64,000 nt of DNA. It comes from Erythrobacter sp. GTDB lineage: Bacteria; Pseudomonadota; Alphaproteobacteria; Sphingomonadales; Sphingomonadaceae. The translations under genes were made by a program, and so were the position numbers. This document shows, in pieces, positions 33,914 to 42,781 of the stretch; positions within the stretch are counted from its first letter, which is position 1, and every line of letters begins with the position of its first letter. The notes beneath the pieces are model-generated. The model was not told the origin of the DNA and made no database searches. It saw only the letters and a program-made list of their open reading frames with translations. The stretch spans positions 39,476-103,475 of the forward strand of contig JAHEAV010000002.1 in the NCBI GenBank assembly GCA_024642565.1, read 5' to 3'.

Positions 33914-35642
33914 CGGACCGCTTCCATTTGCCGAGGTGCTGGCGCCAGCGCAGGGCCGTGGCAAGGCGCGGCCAGGTAGTCTTCAACCAGAATCGCAGGA
34001 ATCCGTCTCGTGCCAGAATTTCGACCCGGGCCAGGTCGAACCGGTTCATTTCGCCGGTGATCTTTCTGTCCGCCAGTCCGAATGCCGCGGCATAGGTCGC
34101 AGCGCGCACCGCCGCCGAACAGCGCCCGTCACGCTCCCCATAGGGAAAGGCGAAAAAGCGCGGGCGGGGCAATCCATGGACTTCGAAATCCTCCGCAGCG
34201 CCCCGTGTTTCCCGCAGCATCTGTTCACTGGAAAGTTCGGGCATCCTTGCATGGCTTTGGGAATGGCTGCCAATTTCAATTCCAGCCTCACCCAGTCTTT
34301 TCAATTGCTCCCAGCCGAGCAGGGGCCGCGTCATGGCACCGATTTTCTGATCCCATTCATTCGTGCCCGATGCCATTCCCGTTACGGCAAAGGCAAGTGC
34401 GGGTATGCCTTGCGGCTGGAGGAGTTCCTGCGTCACAGCCGGCAAATCGCAATAGCAATCGTCAAACGTCAGCAGCACCGCGCGTTTGGGCAATTCGCGG
34501 GAATTATCCAGGGCGTCGAGTAAATCCTGCCCGCCGATAAAGCGGAATCGCCGCCGCCTGAGCGATTTCAACTGCCGTTCGAAACGGGCGCGCGGAATGC
34601 TGTAATCGGCGAGCACGGGGTCGGCCGAATAATCGTCAATCGCGTGATAGCATAGAACCAGCGCCGCGCCGGACGGGTTGATACCGCCGCCGTGATTGAT
34701 CCCGCTCCAATAGGCCAGTTGCCGCATGGCGTGGAAGTATTTGCCGAACCACAGGCTGGATCGCATCGGGCTCCGCAGGATCGCTTCGGCCAGACCGGCG
34801 GTCAGCCCCACCATTATCTGCGGCAGCAAAGGGATGCGTGCCAAGGGGCGCAGGATCCACCGTGTGCGCCGCCGCGAAACATGGTTGCGTTCCAACAAGT
34901 CATACGCGAACTGCGGATAACGGCGCATGAAGCGGACATCGGCACGGCCCAGGGCGAACCCCCGGCGCAGATATTCACGCGGGGATACAACAAAACGGTG
35001 AAAGCTGATGGCATCGGGATTGTGCCGAACCTGATGGCAGGCGAGCAGTCTTGCACCGAAATCGGCATCCTCCTTGCCGTATCCCCCGCCTTCGGTGAAA
35101 GCGCGATCGAAGCCGCCGAGAGATTCGAAGACATCACGCCGGACAGAGAGTTGCCCGCCATAGATATTGAACGGCGTCAACACGGGGCGTTCGCGTGCTT
35201 CTAGGCCTGAATCCATTGCCCAGCGGGCAATCGCATCGGTCAGAAAATTTGAGGAAGTAGCAGGGTCGAGAGGAATTTCGCCCACGACCGCGTCGGCCCC
35301 TTCGGCAAAGGACTGGCAATGCTGTTTCACCAGGTCGGGACGGCAGATCATATCGTCGTCCAGGAACAGCAAAATGTCGCCCTTCGCTTCCGCAGCGCCG
35401 CGGTTTCGCGCCGCTGCCAGCCCGCCGTTCTTCTGTGCCACTATGCGCAAGGCGAACGGTGGGGAGATGGCCTGCAGCGCCGCCTCTGTCCCGTCGGTTG
35501 AACCATCGACAACGACCACAAGTTCTAGCTTTCCGGCATATTCGAGCCGCGCGGCGGCCCGCACCGCTGCGCAGACCGCATCGCGCCGCTGGTAGGTCGG
35601 GATGATAATGGAGAAGGACGGATGTGCCCCGGCGGTGGTCAT
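33879..35642 (-). CDS. Fusion of GT2 glycosyltransferase and polysaccharide deacetylase (CE4)
   Basis: A 587-residue protein. Residues about 8-310 are a GT2 enzyme (SIIIPTYQRRDAV, VVVVDGSTDGT, LLFLDDDMIC at 91-100, EGGGYGKEDADFG). Residues about 325-560 are a NodB/CE4 domain: LVLCYHAIDD, LLTFDDCYCD (TFDD 392-395), GSHSQSH (458-464) and FFAFPYGERDG (FAFPYG 497-502), giving the metal and catalytic residues for removal of N-acetyl (or other) groups. ATG 35642 overlaps the ABC exporter stop by 4 bases; an open frame continues upstream inside that gene but is a shadow. One protein may add a sugar and deacetylate it. Confidence 0.9.
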   Translation of the reverse strand: MTTAGAHPSFSIIIPTYQRRDAVCAAVRAAARLEYAGKLELVVVVDGSTDGTEAALQAISPPFALRIVAQKNGGLAAARNRGAAEAKGDILLFLDDDMICRPDLVKQHCQSFAEGADAVVGEIPLDPATSSNFLTDAIARWAMDSGLEARERPVLTPFNIYGGQLSVRRDVFESLGGFDRAFTEGGGYGKEDADFGARLLACHQVRHNPDAISFHRFVVSPREYLRRGFALGRADVRFMRRYPQFAYDLLERNHVSRRRTRWILRPLARIPLLPQIMVGLTAGLAEAILRSPMRSSLWFGKYFHAMRQLAYWSGINHGGGINPSGAALVLCYHAIDDYSADPVLADYSIPRARFERQLKSLRRRRFRFIGGQDLLDALDNSRELPKRAVLLTFDDCYCDLPAVTQELLQPQGIPALAFAVTGMASGTNEWDQKIGAMTRPLLGWEQLKRLGEAGIEIGSHSQSHARMPELSSEQMLRETRGAAEDFEVHGLPRPRFFAFPYGERDGRCSAAVRAATYAAAFGLADRKITGEMNRFDLARVEILARDGFLRFWLKTTWPRLATALRWRQHLGKWKRSVKRALLANPGQ

Positions 35643-37447
35643 CGCGCCCCGGCTCTGATCGCGCGGTAACGATCCAGATCGGCAACCGGCCCCGTCTCGA
35701 TCACCCGCCCCCGTTCCAATACGATACCATGGCTGCACCGTGCCAACGGGCCGGGCCGGTGGCTGATCAGCAGCAAGCTGCGGAACAGCCGCCTTTCGGA
35801 AATCATGTCCATGATTTCGCATTCCGACAAGGCGTCGACGGCGTTGATGGCTTCGTCCAGAATCAGCAAGTCCGCCTGTTTGATCAGCGCCCGTGCCAGA
35901 CCGATCCGTTGCCGTTGCCCGCCAGACAGCCGCGCGCCATTTTCGCCCACCATTGTCTCGAAACCGCCGGTCAGCTGTGCGATAAATTCGCGCGCGCCTG
36001 CCGCTTCGGCAGCCTCTTCCACGTCTCGCCGGCTTGCCTCCGGCCGGCCGATGGCGATGTTGTGGGCGATCGATCCGTCGAACAATTGGGTATCCTGCCC
36101 GGCCACCGCCAGCCGCTGGCGCCACGCGCGTGGATCGATCCCGGCAAGCGGGGCAGACCCGAGATAGAGCGATCCGGAACCCGGCTCCACCAATCGCGCG
36201 AGCAAATTGACGATGGTTGTCTTTCCGGCACCCGAATTGCCGATCAGCGCTGTCGATTGACCGGGTTCGATGGAAAAGCTGCAGTGATCCAGGGCCGCTC
36301 CGCCATCCGGATATTGATAGGAAACCGCTTCGAATCGAATGGGTTGATCGAATGCCACCCAGACAGGTGGAGCCGCCACAGCGGAGGGTGCGCCGATCTG
36401 ACCAAGCAGCCATTTCACTTCACTTACGGCACCCTGCCGAGCCGCAATTTCACCGCGGGCACCGAACAGCAGGTTCGCCTGGGGCTGCGCGCGCGACACC
36501 AGAACCAGAAAGGCGATAAGTTCGGGTAGCGGAGTACGCATGGCATAAGCGGCCAGGACAATGGCGATGAACACAGCGGCGAGCATCAGATCGAGGCCGG
36601 GTCCGATACGCCCGCGCAAATCCTCGATCCGGAAGATACCATCGAATACGCCCGCCGATACGCTGGCAAAGCGTTCCTGTTCGGCATCCTGCCGGTTGTA
36701 AATCCGGATCGTGCGCGCGCCGGTGATGATTTCGAGCATACGCTGCCCAAGCGTACGGTTCTGCCGCATTGTGGCAAGGCTGATCCGCCCTTGCGCCTCA
36801 AATAGGCCCAACAGCGCGGCCAGAATCAACAGTCCGCCGATCAGCACGATCAGGAACAGCGCCCAGTTAAGCCACAGCAACAGGCTGGCAAAAACCGCCA
36901 GCGCGACAACGGCGGTGATGCTGTTCAGCATGGTTCGGAACAGTTCGGCCGTGGTCCAGCTGTCTTCCGAAAGGATCGTGACCAGCCGGGAGGCATGGCA
37001 ACGCAGGATCACGTCATAGTCCAGCGTCACAATTCGGTTGGCCAGGGCGTCTGTCAGATCCTTGGCGAGCCGGGCGTAGAGATGCGCAATCAGCCGGTTG
37101 TTGAGCCACTGGAACAGCCCCTTGAACAGCATGAACAGCAATATCGCGCCGCCAAAGCCAAGAATCGCGGTGTGCTGGGGCAGGTCGCATGCCCAATCGG
37201 ACAGGCGTTGCAACGAATGGTTGGTCATTTCGGGACGGGATTCTACGAACAATAGCGCCGTCAGAGGGATCAGCGCGCCGATCCCGATTCCTTCGAAAGC
37301 GCTCGCTACCAGTCCCAGGATTGCGACAAGTGGCAGCAAACGCAGGTGCGGCCGCACGACGGCAGCCAGCGGACCGGGCTTGGCAAGGCGTTGCCAGATT
37401 CCGTCGCGGGATTCGATTTCCGGCATTTGCGTAGCGTGTGCGGTCAT
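35639..37447 (-). CDS. ABC exporter with fused ATPase (MsbA/PglK type)
   Basis: A 602-residue half-transporter with about six membrane segments in residues 30-310 and a C-terminal ATPase: Walker A GNSGAGKTT (about 400), Q-loop VAGQDTQLF, signature LSGGQRQR (about 507) and Walker B LLILDEAINAVDAL. The D-loop reads AINAVD instead of the usual ATSALD. In polysaccharide loci such proteins flip lipid-linked sugars or export glycolipids. It is first in a leftward unit with the GT2-CE4 gene (ATGA overlap). ATG 37447 follows AGGGC. Its role beside the Wzx at 25928 is unclear. Confidence 0.88.
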   Translation of the reverse strand: MTAHATQMPEIESRDGIWQRLAKPGPLAAVVRPHLRLLPLVAILGLVASAFEGIGIGALIPLTALLFVESRPEMTNHSLQRLSDWACDLPQHTAILGFGGAILLFMLFKGLFQWLNNRLIAHLYARLAKDLTDALANRIVTLDYDVILRCHASRLVTILSEDSWTTAELFRTMLNSITAVVALAVFASLLLWLNWALFLIVLIGGLLILAALLGLFEAQGRISLATMRQNRTLGQRMLEIITGARTIRIYNRQDAEQERFASVSAGVFDGIFRIEDLRGRIGPGLDLMLAAVFIAIVLAAYAMRTPLPELIAFLVLVSRAQPQANLLFGARGEIAARQGAVSEVKWLLGQIGAPSAVAAPPVWVAFDQPIRFEAVSYQYPDGGAALDHCSFSIEPGQSTALIGNSGAGKTTIVNLLARLVEPGSGSLYLGSAPLAGIDPRAWRQRLAVAGQDTQLFDGSIAHNIAIGRPEASRRDVEEAAEAAGAREFIAQLTGGFETMVGENGARLSGGQRQRIGLARALIKQADLLILDEAINAVDALSECEIMDMISERRLFRSLLLISHRPGPLARCSHGIVLERGRVIETGPVADLDRYRAIRAGAR

Positions 37448-37499
37448 GCCCTGCCTGTTTGCGAATTGCCTGACCGGGCATAGTGGCAGGCGAAGGCAA

Positions 37500-37526
37500 C
37501 GGCAAATGGGCAGCGGCAAATGGGCA
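37500..37526 (+). repeat. Short tandem repeat in a divergent gap
   Basis: CGGCAAATGGGCA occurs at 37500-37512 and 37514-37526, one base apart, in the 184-base gap between the divergent ABC exporter and GT2-methyltransferase genes. It may be a regulator site or chance duplication. Confidence 0.45.
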
Positions 37527-37631
37527 AAGCCTCCGTGCGATTGCGGCAAGCGGGTTAAGGACAAGACACTTTGGATACAGCGGCGTTTGGGCTACCCATG
37601 GGATCATGATGCTGGGAAGGGCCATGGATTG

Positions 37632-39245
37632 ATGACCTTGCGCGCGCCTGGCCCGGCTGATGTCACTATCGTTGTGACTACGCATAATGATGCGCACTTT
37701 CTTGCGGATGCGATGGACAGCATCGCCGCACAGACACATTCCGCGGCCGAAGTGATCGTTGTTGATGATGGCTCGGACAGTGATCCGGGGCAGGTGCCCG
37801 GTTTTGGCCCCACTGTCCGCCTTATCCGCACCGGACACCAGGGACTGGCGGCGGCACGCAACGCCGGGTTGGAAGCGGCGACATGCCCCTTCATCCTGTT
37901 TCTGGATGCCGATGATGTCCTGACCGCCGAAGCGGTTGAGCGCGGTCTGGCCTGCATGGCTGCCAATCCGGGGGCCGGTCTGGTCTATGGGGCTTATTCG
38001 ATTGTCGATCACCAGTTGCAGCGCAAGGCTGGTCCTTTTGTCACACGCTGCGGCCCCTTGGCGCATCAGGCCCTGCTGCGCGAGAATGTCATCCGGATGC
38101 ATGGGACGGTGCTGTATGACCGGCACAAACTGGCGGAGATTGGTGGATTTGATGCTGATCTTGCCCGTTGCGAAGACTATGATGTCTATCTCCGGATGAG
38201 CAAATCCAGCCGGATTGCGTCGCATGGCGGCGAAGTTGCCGGTTACCGGCTGCATGGGCAAAATATGTCGCACGATACGATGACCATGCTCCATTGGTCG
38301 AAACTGGTACTCGACCGCCATCGTCCCGAGGCGGAGGATGGCGCGGCTTTGGCCGCTTGGGAGGCGGGCATGAAGGCGCTGCCCCGGGCCTTTGCCGATC
38401 AGGCATGGAAGCGCCGTGGGTCAGGCCTGCGGCAGCAGTTGCCAGAGCTCAGAAACTGGATGCGGATAGCGCCGGCTTCGTCATTCATGGCGGCCCTGCG
38501 ACAGGCCTTGGTCGCAGCTTTGCCGGGGCCAGCGCTGGATTTCTTCCGGGAAATCCGCAGGCGGATGACGGTCCGGAAAATCGGCTTGGTCGATTTTGGG
38601 GATCTGGCCCGTTTGCGTCCGGTCGACCCCTATTTCGGTTTTGGCCGCGGCACACCGGTCGATCGCTATTACATCGAAGGCTTTCTATCCCGTCATGCCG
38701 CCATGATCACCGGCCATGTGCTGGAATTTGGCGATTCCGCCTACAGCCGGCGGTTCGGGGTGGGCATAACCCGCCAGGACGTGTTCAACTCGGAATCCGG
38801 AAGCCCGGGGGCGACAATAATTGGTGATCTCGCCCAGGCAGATTGCCTGCCTGCAGATAGTTTTGATTGCATCGTGATGACCCAGACGCTGCAACATATC
38901 TACGATATCAAGGCCGCCATCGCATCGCTTCACCGAAGCTTGCGGCCCGGCGGTGCCTTGCTGGCCACGGTGCCGGGCTTGAGCCCGATCGTGCCCGACC
39001 AGTGGGATTGGTACTGGTTGTTTACCCGGCAATCCGCGATGCGGCTGTTCGCCGATGCATTCGGCGCAGAGAATGTCGAGATCGAAGTGGCAGGAAACCT
39101 GTTTTCTGCGACGTGTTTTCTTCAGGGTGTTGCAACACAGGACGTGGGCGAGGCCTGGCTGGAGCCTGCGGATCCGGCCTATCCGGTCACGATTGCCATT
39201 ACGGCGCGCAAACCAGGCCGGGACTCTATTTCTGCGGAACTGTGA
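37632..39245 (+). CDS. Fusion of GT2 glycosyltransferase and SAM-dependent methyltransferase
   Basis: A 537-residue protein. The N-terminal GT2 domain (1 to about 250) shows VTIVVTTHNDAHFLADAM, VIVVDDGSDSD and FILFLDADDV (FLDADD 90-95). The C-terminal part (about 340-530) is a class I methyltransferase: HVLEFGDSAYSRRFG, DCLPADSFDCIVMTQTLQHI and LHRSLRPGGALLATVPGLSP, as in the type 11 family. The glycine-rich loop is weak (EFGDSAYS instead of ExGxGxG), so SAM binding should be checked. ATG 37632 is preceded by GGGAAGGG. The last 20 bases overlap the convergent lptA gene. It marks the right end of the polysaccharide locus. Confidence 0.88.
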   Translation: MTLRAPGPADVTIVVTTHNDAHFLADAMDSIAAQTHSAAEVIVVDDGSDSDPGQVPGFGPTVRLIRTGHQGLAAARNAGLEAATCPFILFLDADDVLTAEAVERGLACMAANPGAGLVYGAYSIVDHQLQRKAGPFVTRCGPLAHQALLRENVIRMHGTVLYDRHKLAEIGGFDADLARCEDYDVYLRMSKSSRIASHGGEVAGYRLHGQNMSHDTMTMLHWSKLVLDRHRPEAEDGAALAAWEAGMKALPRAFADQAWKRRGSGLRQQLPELRNWMRIAPASSFMAALRQALVAALPGPALDFFREIRRRMTVRKIGLVDFGDLARLRPVDPYFGFGRGTPVDRYYIEGFLSRHAAMITGHVLEFGDSAYSRRFGVGITRQDVFNSESGSPGATIIGDLAQADCLPADSFDCIVMTQTLQHIYDIKAAIASLHRSLRPGGALLATVPGLSPIVPDQWDWYWLFTRQSAMRLFADAFGAENVEIEVAGNLFSATCFLQGVATQDVGEAWLEPADPAYPVTIAITARKPGRDSISAEL

Positions 39246-39798
39246 ACGTACCCGTCACGCGGCCGTTTGACCGGGTGGCACCTTCGCCGCTGCCGACAAC
39301 CGCCGAAGACTGCGATGCGCTGCCATCGATGCTCGAAATACCGCTCTGCAGATCGATCACCAGCCGCCCGCCGCTGAGGGTATCGCCGCCGCGGCGCAGG
39401 CGCACATTGCCCGCCATGGTGATGATCCGCCGATTGAAATCATAGACGGCAACATCGCCGCTCGCGGCTTCATTGCCGCGCGTAACCTGCACCCCGCCGG
39501 TGGCGGTGAGCCGCTGGATATCGAACAGGCCGGCATCGGTATAATTTACCAGCGCGCGCGCGGTCCGCAGGCGAAGATCGCCCTGAGTGACATCGACATT
39601 GCCCGAGAGGACGAAGCGTTTCTGGCGCTCCTGCAATTCCATCCGGTCCGCAGCGGTGCTGACAGGGGCATTGGAATTGTGGGCCGCGATTGCCTGGGCG
39701 TTGGCCTGCAGGCCGCCAATCGTGGCACCAAATGCGCACAGCGCCAGGGTAAAACCGGCCGTTGCCCAGCGCGCGCTGGTGATCAGGTGCTTGTTCAT
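39226..39798 (-). CDS. lptA: LPS transport periplasmic protein LptA
   Basis: A 190-residue periplasmic protein: signal peptide to about residue 35 (LQANAQA), then the OstA/LptA jelly-roll repeats AADRMELQERQKRFVLSGNV, VTQGDLRLRTARALVNY, VYDFNRRIITMAGNVRLRRG and GGRLVIDLQSG. It forms the periplasmic bridge that carries lipopolysaccharide from LptC to LptD. It overlaps lptC by 4 bases, in the usual rnd-lptC-lptA order. The ATPase gene lptB, which normally comes next, is absent; instead the convergent GT2-methyltransferase gene reads into its 3' end. Confidence 0.9.
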   Translation of the reverse strand: MNKHLITSARWATAGFTLALCAFGATIGGLQANAQAIAAHNSNAPVSTAADRMELQERQKRFVLSGNVDVTQGDLRLRTARALVNYTDAGLFDIQRLTATGGVQVTRGNEAASGDVAVYDFNRRIITMAGNVRLRRGGDTLSGGRLVIDLQSGISSIDGSASQSSAVVGSGEGATRSNGRVTGTFTVPQK

Positions 39799-40457
39799 CG
39801 CGGCATCCTTATTTCGCCTGGTATCATTCGCAATCTGGCCCGGCCTTCCAGTGTGATCGTGCGGGCGGACAGATCGGCTTCCATCCGGTCTGCAGAGAAT
39901 GTGCCTGCCGGAATTTCCCCGCTTACGCCGCCGTCGCCAATCAGGTGACGCGTCCGCAAATTGAGCGAAACTCCGCTCGCAGTCATGCGGTAACCGTCTG
40001 CCGCGGAAACCAGCAGCGGACCTGTAATCGATACGACATCCTGGGCAATGGTATAGGTGCCCCCCTGTGCCGCGATCTGGGCTGGGCCTTCCGGTAGCAG
40101 AATCCGCCCGACCATCTCACGCATCCGGACGACACCTTCGGCTGCGGATTTCTGGACCGCTTCTCCGGCGGTCAGGGAAAAGGGCTGGCCCAGATTATCC
40201 TTGCCCCGATACATCGCACTATCGACCCTCAGCCGTTCGTCGATCACCGAAACCTTGTTCCGGTCGAGCAGGAAGCTGACTTCGCCGCGCGGGCTGAGCG
40301 GGGTGATGACCATAAAGGCCGCGAGCACGCCGATCGCCATGGGCAGCGCTTTTGCCAGAAAGGACACCAGCCGGTCGTGCGATCCGCCGGGCGCAGCAAA
40401 ATGCTGGCGCATGGAGCGCAACTGTTTGGCTTCGCTGGTTTCGATCCGCTCGCTCAT
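39795..40457 (-). CDS. lptC: LPS export protein LptC
   Basis: A 220-residue bitopic inner-membrane protein: a cytoplasmic N-terminus of about 33 residues, one membrane segment (LAKALPMAIGVLAAFMVIT, about 34-52) and a periplasmic OstA-like beta domain (EVSFLLDRNKVSVIDERLRV, MTASGVSLNLRTRHLIGDGG). It connects the LptBFG transporter to LptA. The length is typical of alphaproteobacterial LptC. It begins 24 bases after rnd and overlaps lptA. Confidence 0.9.
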   Translation of the reverse strand: MSERIETSEAKQLRSMRQHFAAPGGSHDRLVSFLAKALPMAIGVLAAFMVITPLSPRGEVSFLLDRNKVSVIDERLRVDSAMYRGKDNLGQPFSLTAGEAVQKSAAEGVVRMREMVGRILLPEGPAQIAAQGGTYTIAQDVVSITGPLLVSAADGYRMTASGVSLNLRTRHLIGDGGVSGEIPAGTFSADRMEADLSARTITLEGRARLRMIPGEIRMPR

Positions 40458-40481
40458 GGTCGTGTCTTGCGCAATTGCGCC

Positions 40482-41099
40482 CTACATGTGGCTGAAAATG
40501 TCGTGCTCGGCCCAGCCAGCCAGATCGAGCCTGGCCCGTGTAGGCAGAAAATCGAAGCAAGCCTGCGCCATTTGAGTGCGCCCTTCGCGTTCCAGCCGCA
40601 CTTCCAGCACCGCCTTCAAGCGGTGGAGAAAGCGTACATCGGACGCGGCATATTCGCGCTGCGCTTCGTTGATCTGATCCGCGCCCCAGTCGGAACTTTG
40701 CTGCTGCTTGGAAATGTCTTCGCCCAGCAGTTCCTGGACAAGATTTTTCAGTCCGTGGCGGTCCGTATAGGTCCGGGTCATCTTGCTGGCGATCTTGGTG
40801 CAGAATACCGGTGACGCCTCAACCCCGAGATAATGTTCGATTGCTGCCAAATCGAATCGGGCGAAGTGATAAAGCTTCAGCCGCGAAGGATCGGCCAGAA
40901 CAGCCTTCAGATTCGGTGCCGCAAAATTGCTGTCCTTGGCGAAACGAACCAGATGTTCATCACCCCCGCCATCGCTGATCTGGACCAGGCACAGGCGGTC
41001 ACGCGGTGTGATAAGCCCCATCGTCTCCGTATCGATTGCAATCGGGCCGGGTGCGAGAACGCCTTCGGGAAGGTCTTCTTCATGAAAATAAACTGCCAT
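40482..41099 (-). CDS. rnd: Ribonuclease D (short form)
   Basis: A 205-residue 3'-5' exoribonuclease of the DEDD family. The active-site blocks are PIAIDTETMGL (Exo I Asp/Glu), LYHFARFDLAAIEHYLG (Exo II Asp) and YAASDVRFLHRL (Exo III Tyr/Asp). Unlike E. coli RNase D (375 residues) it has no HRDC domains, as is usual for the alphaproteobacterial short form linked to lptC. ATG 41099 is preferred; a longer open frame upstream overlaps the divergent ung start. Confidence 0.92.
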   Translation of the reverse strand: MAVYFHEEDLPEGVLAPGPIAIDTETMGLITPRDRLCLVQISDGGGDEHLVRFAKDSNFAAPNLKAVLADPSRLKLYHFARFDLAAIEHYLGVEASPVFCTKIASKMTRTYTDRHGLKNLVQELLGEDISKQQQSSDWGADQINEAQREYAASDVRFLHRLKAVLEVRLEREGRTQMAQACFDFLPTRARLDLAGWAEHDIFSHM

Positions 41100-41177
41100 A
41101 TCCGGTTCCCTAGGACGATTGGGGACAGAGGGAAAGTGCCTGTGGCAGGGAAGGGCTGCGGGTTGTAAGTTCGCCCC

Positions 41178-41858
41178 ATGGCAACAGAGCAGATTCCCGA
41201 AAGCTGGCAGAAGGTTCTCGAGCCCGCTTTGGCCGCGCCCGATTCGCGCAAATTGGGCGGCTGGCTGCAGGCAGAGGAAGCGGCGGGCCGAGAAATATAC
41301 CCGCCGCGCGGACAGCGGTTGCGGGCGCTGGAACTGACTCCGCTCGAAGACGTCAAAGTCGTTATCCTGGGACAGGATCCCTATCACGGCCCGGGGCAGG
41401 CGCATGGCCTGTCTTTCTCCGTGCCGGACGGTATCCGGATGCCGCCCTCTCTGGTGAATATCTACAAGGAACTGGCGAGCGATCTAGGGGTTACGCCGCC
41501 GGATAATGGCGATCTTGCACCCTGGGCCCGGCAGGGGGTCCTGCTGCTCAACGCATCGCTCACTGTTGAGGCGGGGCAGGCGGGCAGTCACGCCAGGCGG
41601 GGCTGGGAAGCCATCACCGACGCTGTGGTTGCCGCGGTTGCGGCGCGCGCAGAGCCGAGTGTCTTCATCCTGTGGGGCAGTCACGCGCAGGGCAAAGCCG
41701 CGCGCATCCCCGAACTTGCCGGTTCAAGCCGCCATCTGGTACTGAAATCGGTGCATCCAAGCCCGCTGTCTGCATATCGCGGGTTCTTTGGTTCAAGGCC
41801 GTTCAGTCAGGCCAATGCCTTTCTCGAAGAGCATGGCCGCGGCCCGATCCGCTGGTAG
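41178..41858 (+). CDS. ung: Uracil-DNA glycosylase (family 1)
   Basis: A 226-residue DNA repair enzyme that removes uracil from DNA. Motif 1 VVILGQDPYHGPGQAHGLSF contains the catalytic Asp of GQDPYH, VLLLNASLTVEAGQAGSH provides the uracil-binding Asn, and HPSPLSAYRGFFGSRPFSQA is the leucine-loop region. Length and order are those of family 1 UDG. It is divergent from rnd with a 78-base gap and stands as a single gene followed by a hairpin. Confidence 0.97.
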   Translation: MATEQIPESWQKVLEPALAAPDSRKLGGWLQAEEAAGREIYPPRGQRLRALELTPLEDVKVVILGQDPYHGPGQAHGLSFSVPDGIRMPPSLVNIYKELASDLGVTPPDNGDLAPWARQGVLLLNASLTVEAGQAGSHARRGWEAITDAVVAAVAARAEPSVFILWGSHAQGKAARIPELAGSSRHLVLKSVHPSPLSAYRGFFGSRPFSQANAFLEEHGRGPIRW

Positions 41859-41870
41859 GCTTCCTGCCTT

Positions 41871-41897
41871 CATCGTGCAGGCGTGCCCTGCATGATG
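41871..41897 (+). terminator. Hairpin, possible terminator of ung
   Basis: CATCGTGCAGG (41871-41881) pairs with CCTGCATGATG (41887-41897) with one G-T wobble and a 5-base loop, 12 bases after the ung stop. Only a weak pyrimidine stretch (CCTCTTGCC) follows, so termination efficiency is uncertain. Confidence 0.5.
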
Positions 41898-41962
41898 CCT
41901 CTTGCCAAGCCGTTCGGGAAGGTTGATCCCTGCGGCGGTAAATCAACCGGAAGGAATTGTTC

Positions 41963-42781
41963 GTGAAGCCTGGCTATGTCTGGTTACCAGTCCTGCTTGC
42001 CGCCGCGGCCTGTTCGGCAACCGGCAACCCCGTGCCGCCTCCGGCAGCCGCCGCGCCCACAGCGCCGGCTGGTTACGATTTCGGCGCACCCTATATCGGC
42101 GGTCCGCTGCCCCAGGGTGAAACGCTGGTACCGGCTCCTCCGCAAGCGGGCAGCAGCGAAGAGGCAGGCGACCAAGCCCGCAACCGTTCGGCCTTGGCTC
42201 TGACGGGATCGGCCCGCTGGCAATTGGCCGCACAGGATGCCGACCTTGGGTCTGGCTGGTACGGCAAGGCCTTCTCCTGCGCCGCCGGGATTGCCATCAG
42301 TCCGCAGGCGACGCCGGCCATCGCCAATCTGCTGCGCCGTGTGGGCAGTGATTTCGGCATGTCGACCGGCGGTGTGAAGAGCCTTTATCAGCGGGCGCGG
42401 CCCTTTACCGTCAATGGCCAGCCCAGTTGCACGCCCGAGGATGAAGCCGGGCTCCGCAAGAATGGTTCCTATCCTTCAGGGCATAGCGCAATCGGTTACG
42501 GCACCAGCCTGGTGCTTGCCAGCATCCTGCCGGAACGGGCCACACAGATTGTCGCCCGTGGCCGCGCCTATGGCGAAAGTCGGGCAATCTGCAATGTCCA
42601 TTGGGAAAGCGATGTCGAAGAAGGCCGCGTCATCGCTGCGGCAACCTTCGCGCGCCTCCAGTCGGTCAGCGATTATGAGCGCGATGTCACCGCGGCCCGC
42701 AACGAAGTGCAGGCCTTGGCCGGTACAGCTACGCCGCTTGCGGGATGCGATGCGGAGAAATCGGTGCTGGAGGGTTCCTAA
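41963..42781 (+). CDS. Class A acid phosphatase lipoprotein (PAP2 superfamily)
   Basis: A 272-residue envelope phosphatase starting at GTG 41963, behind GGAAGGAA. The signal ends in LAAAAC (Cys17), so it is probably lipid-anchored. After a Pro/Ala-rich linker comes the PAP2 catalytic signature of the PhoN class: [23 protein letters not shown] and [17 protein letters not shown], providing the K..RP, PSGH and SR..H...D residues. It should hydrolyse phosphomonoesters in the periplasm. Its 3' end overlaps gltD by 4 bases tail to tail. Confidence 0.9.
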   Translation: MKPGYVWLPVLLAAAACSATGNPVPPPAAAAPTAPAGYDFGAPYIGGPLPQGETLVPAPPQAGSSEEAGDQARNRSALALTGSARWQLAAQDADLGSGWYGKAFSCAAGIAISPQATPAIANLLRRVGSDFGMSTGGVKSLYQRARPFTVNGQPSCTPEDEAGLRKNGSYPSGHSAIGYGTSLVLASILPERATQIVARGRAYGESRAICNVHWESDVEEGRVIAAATFARLQSVSDYERDVTAARNEVQALAGTATPLAGCDAEKSVLEGS

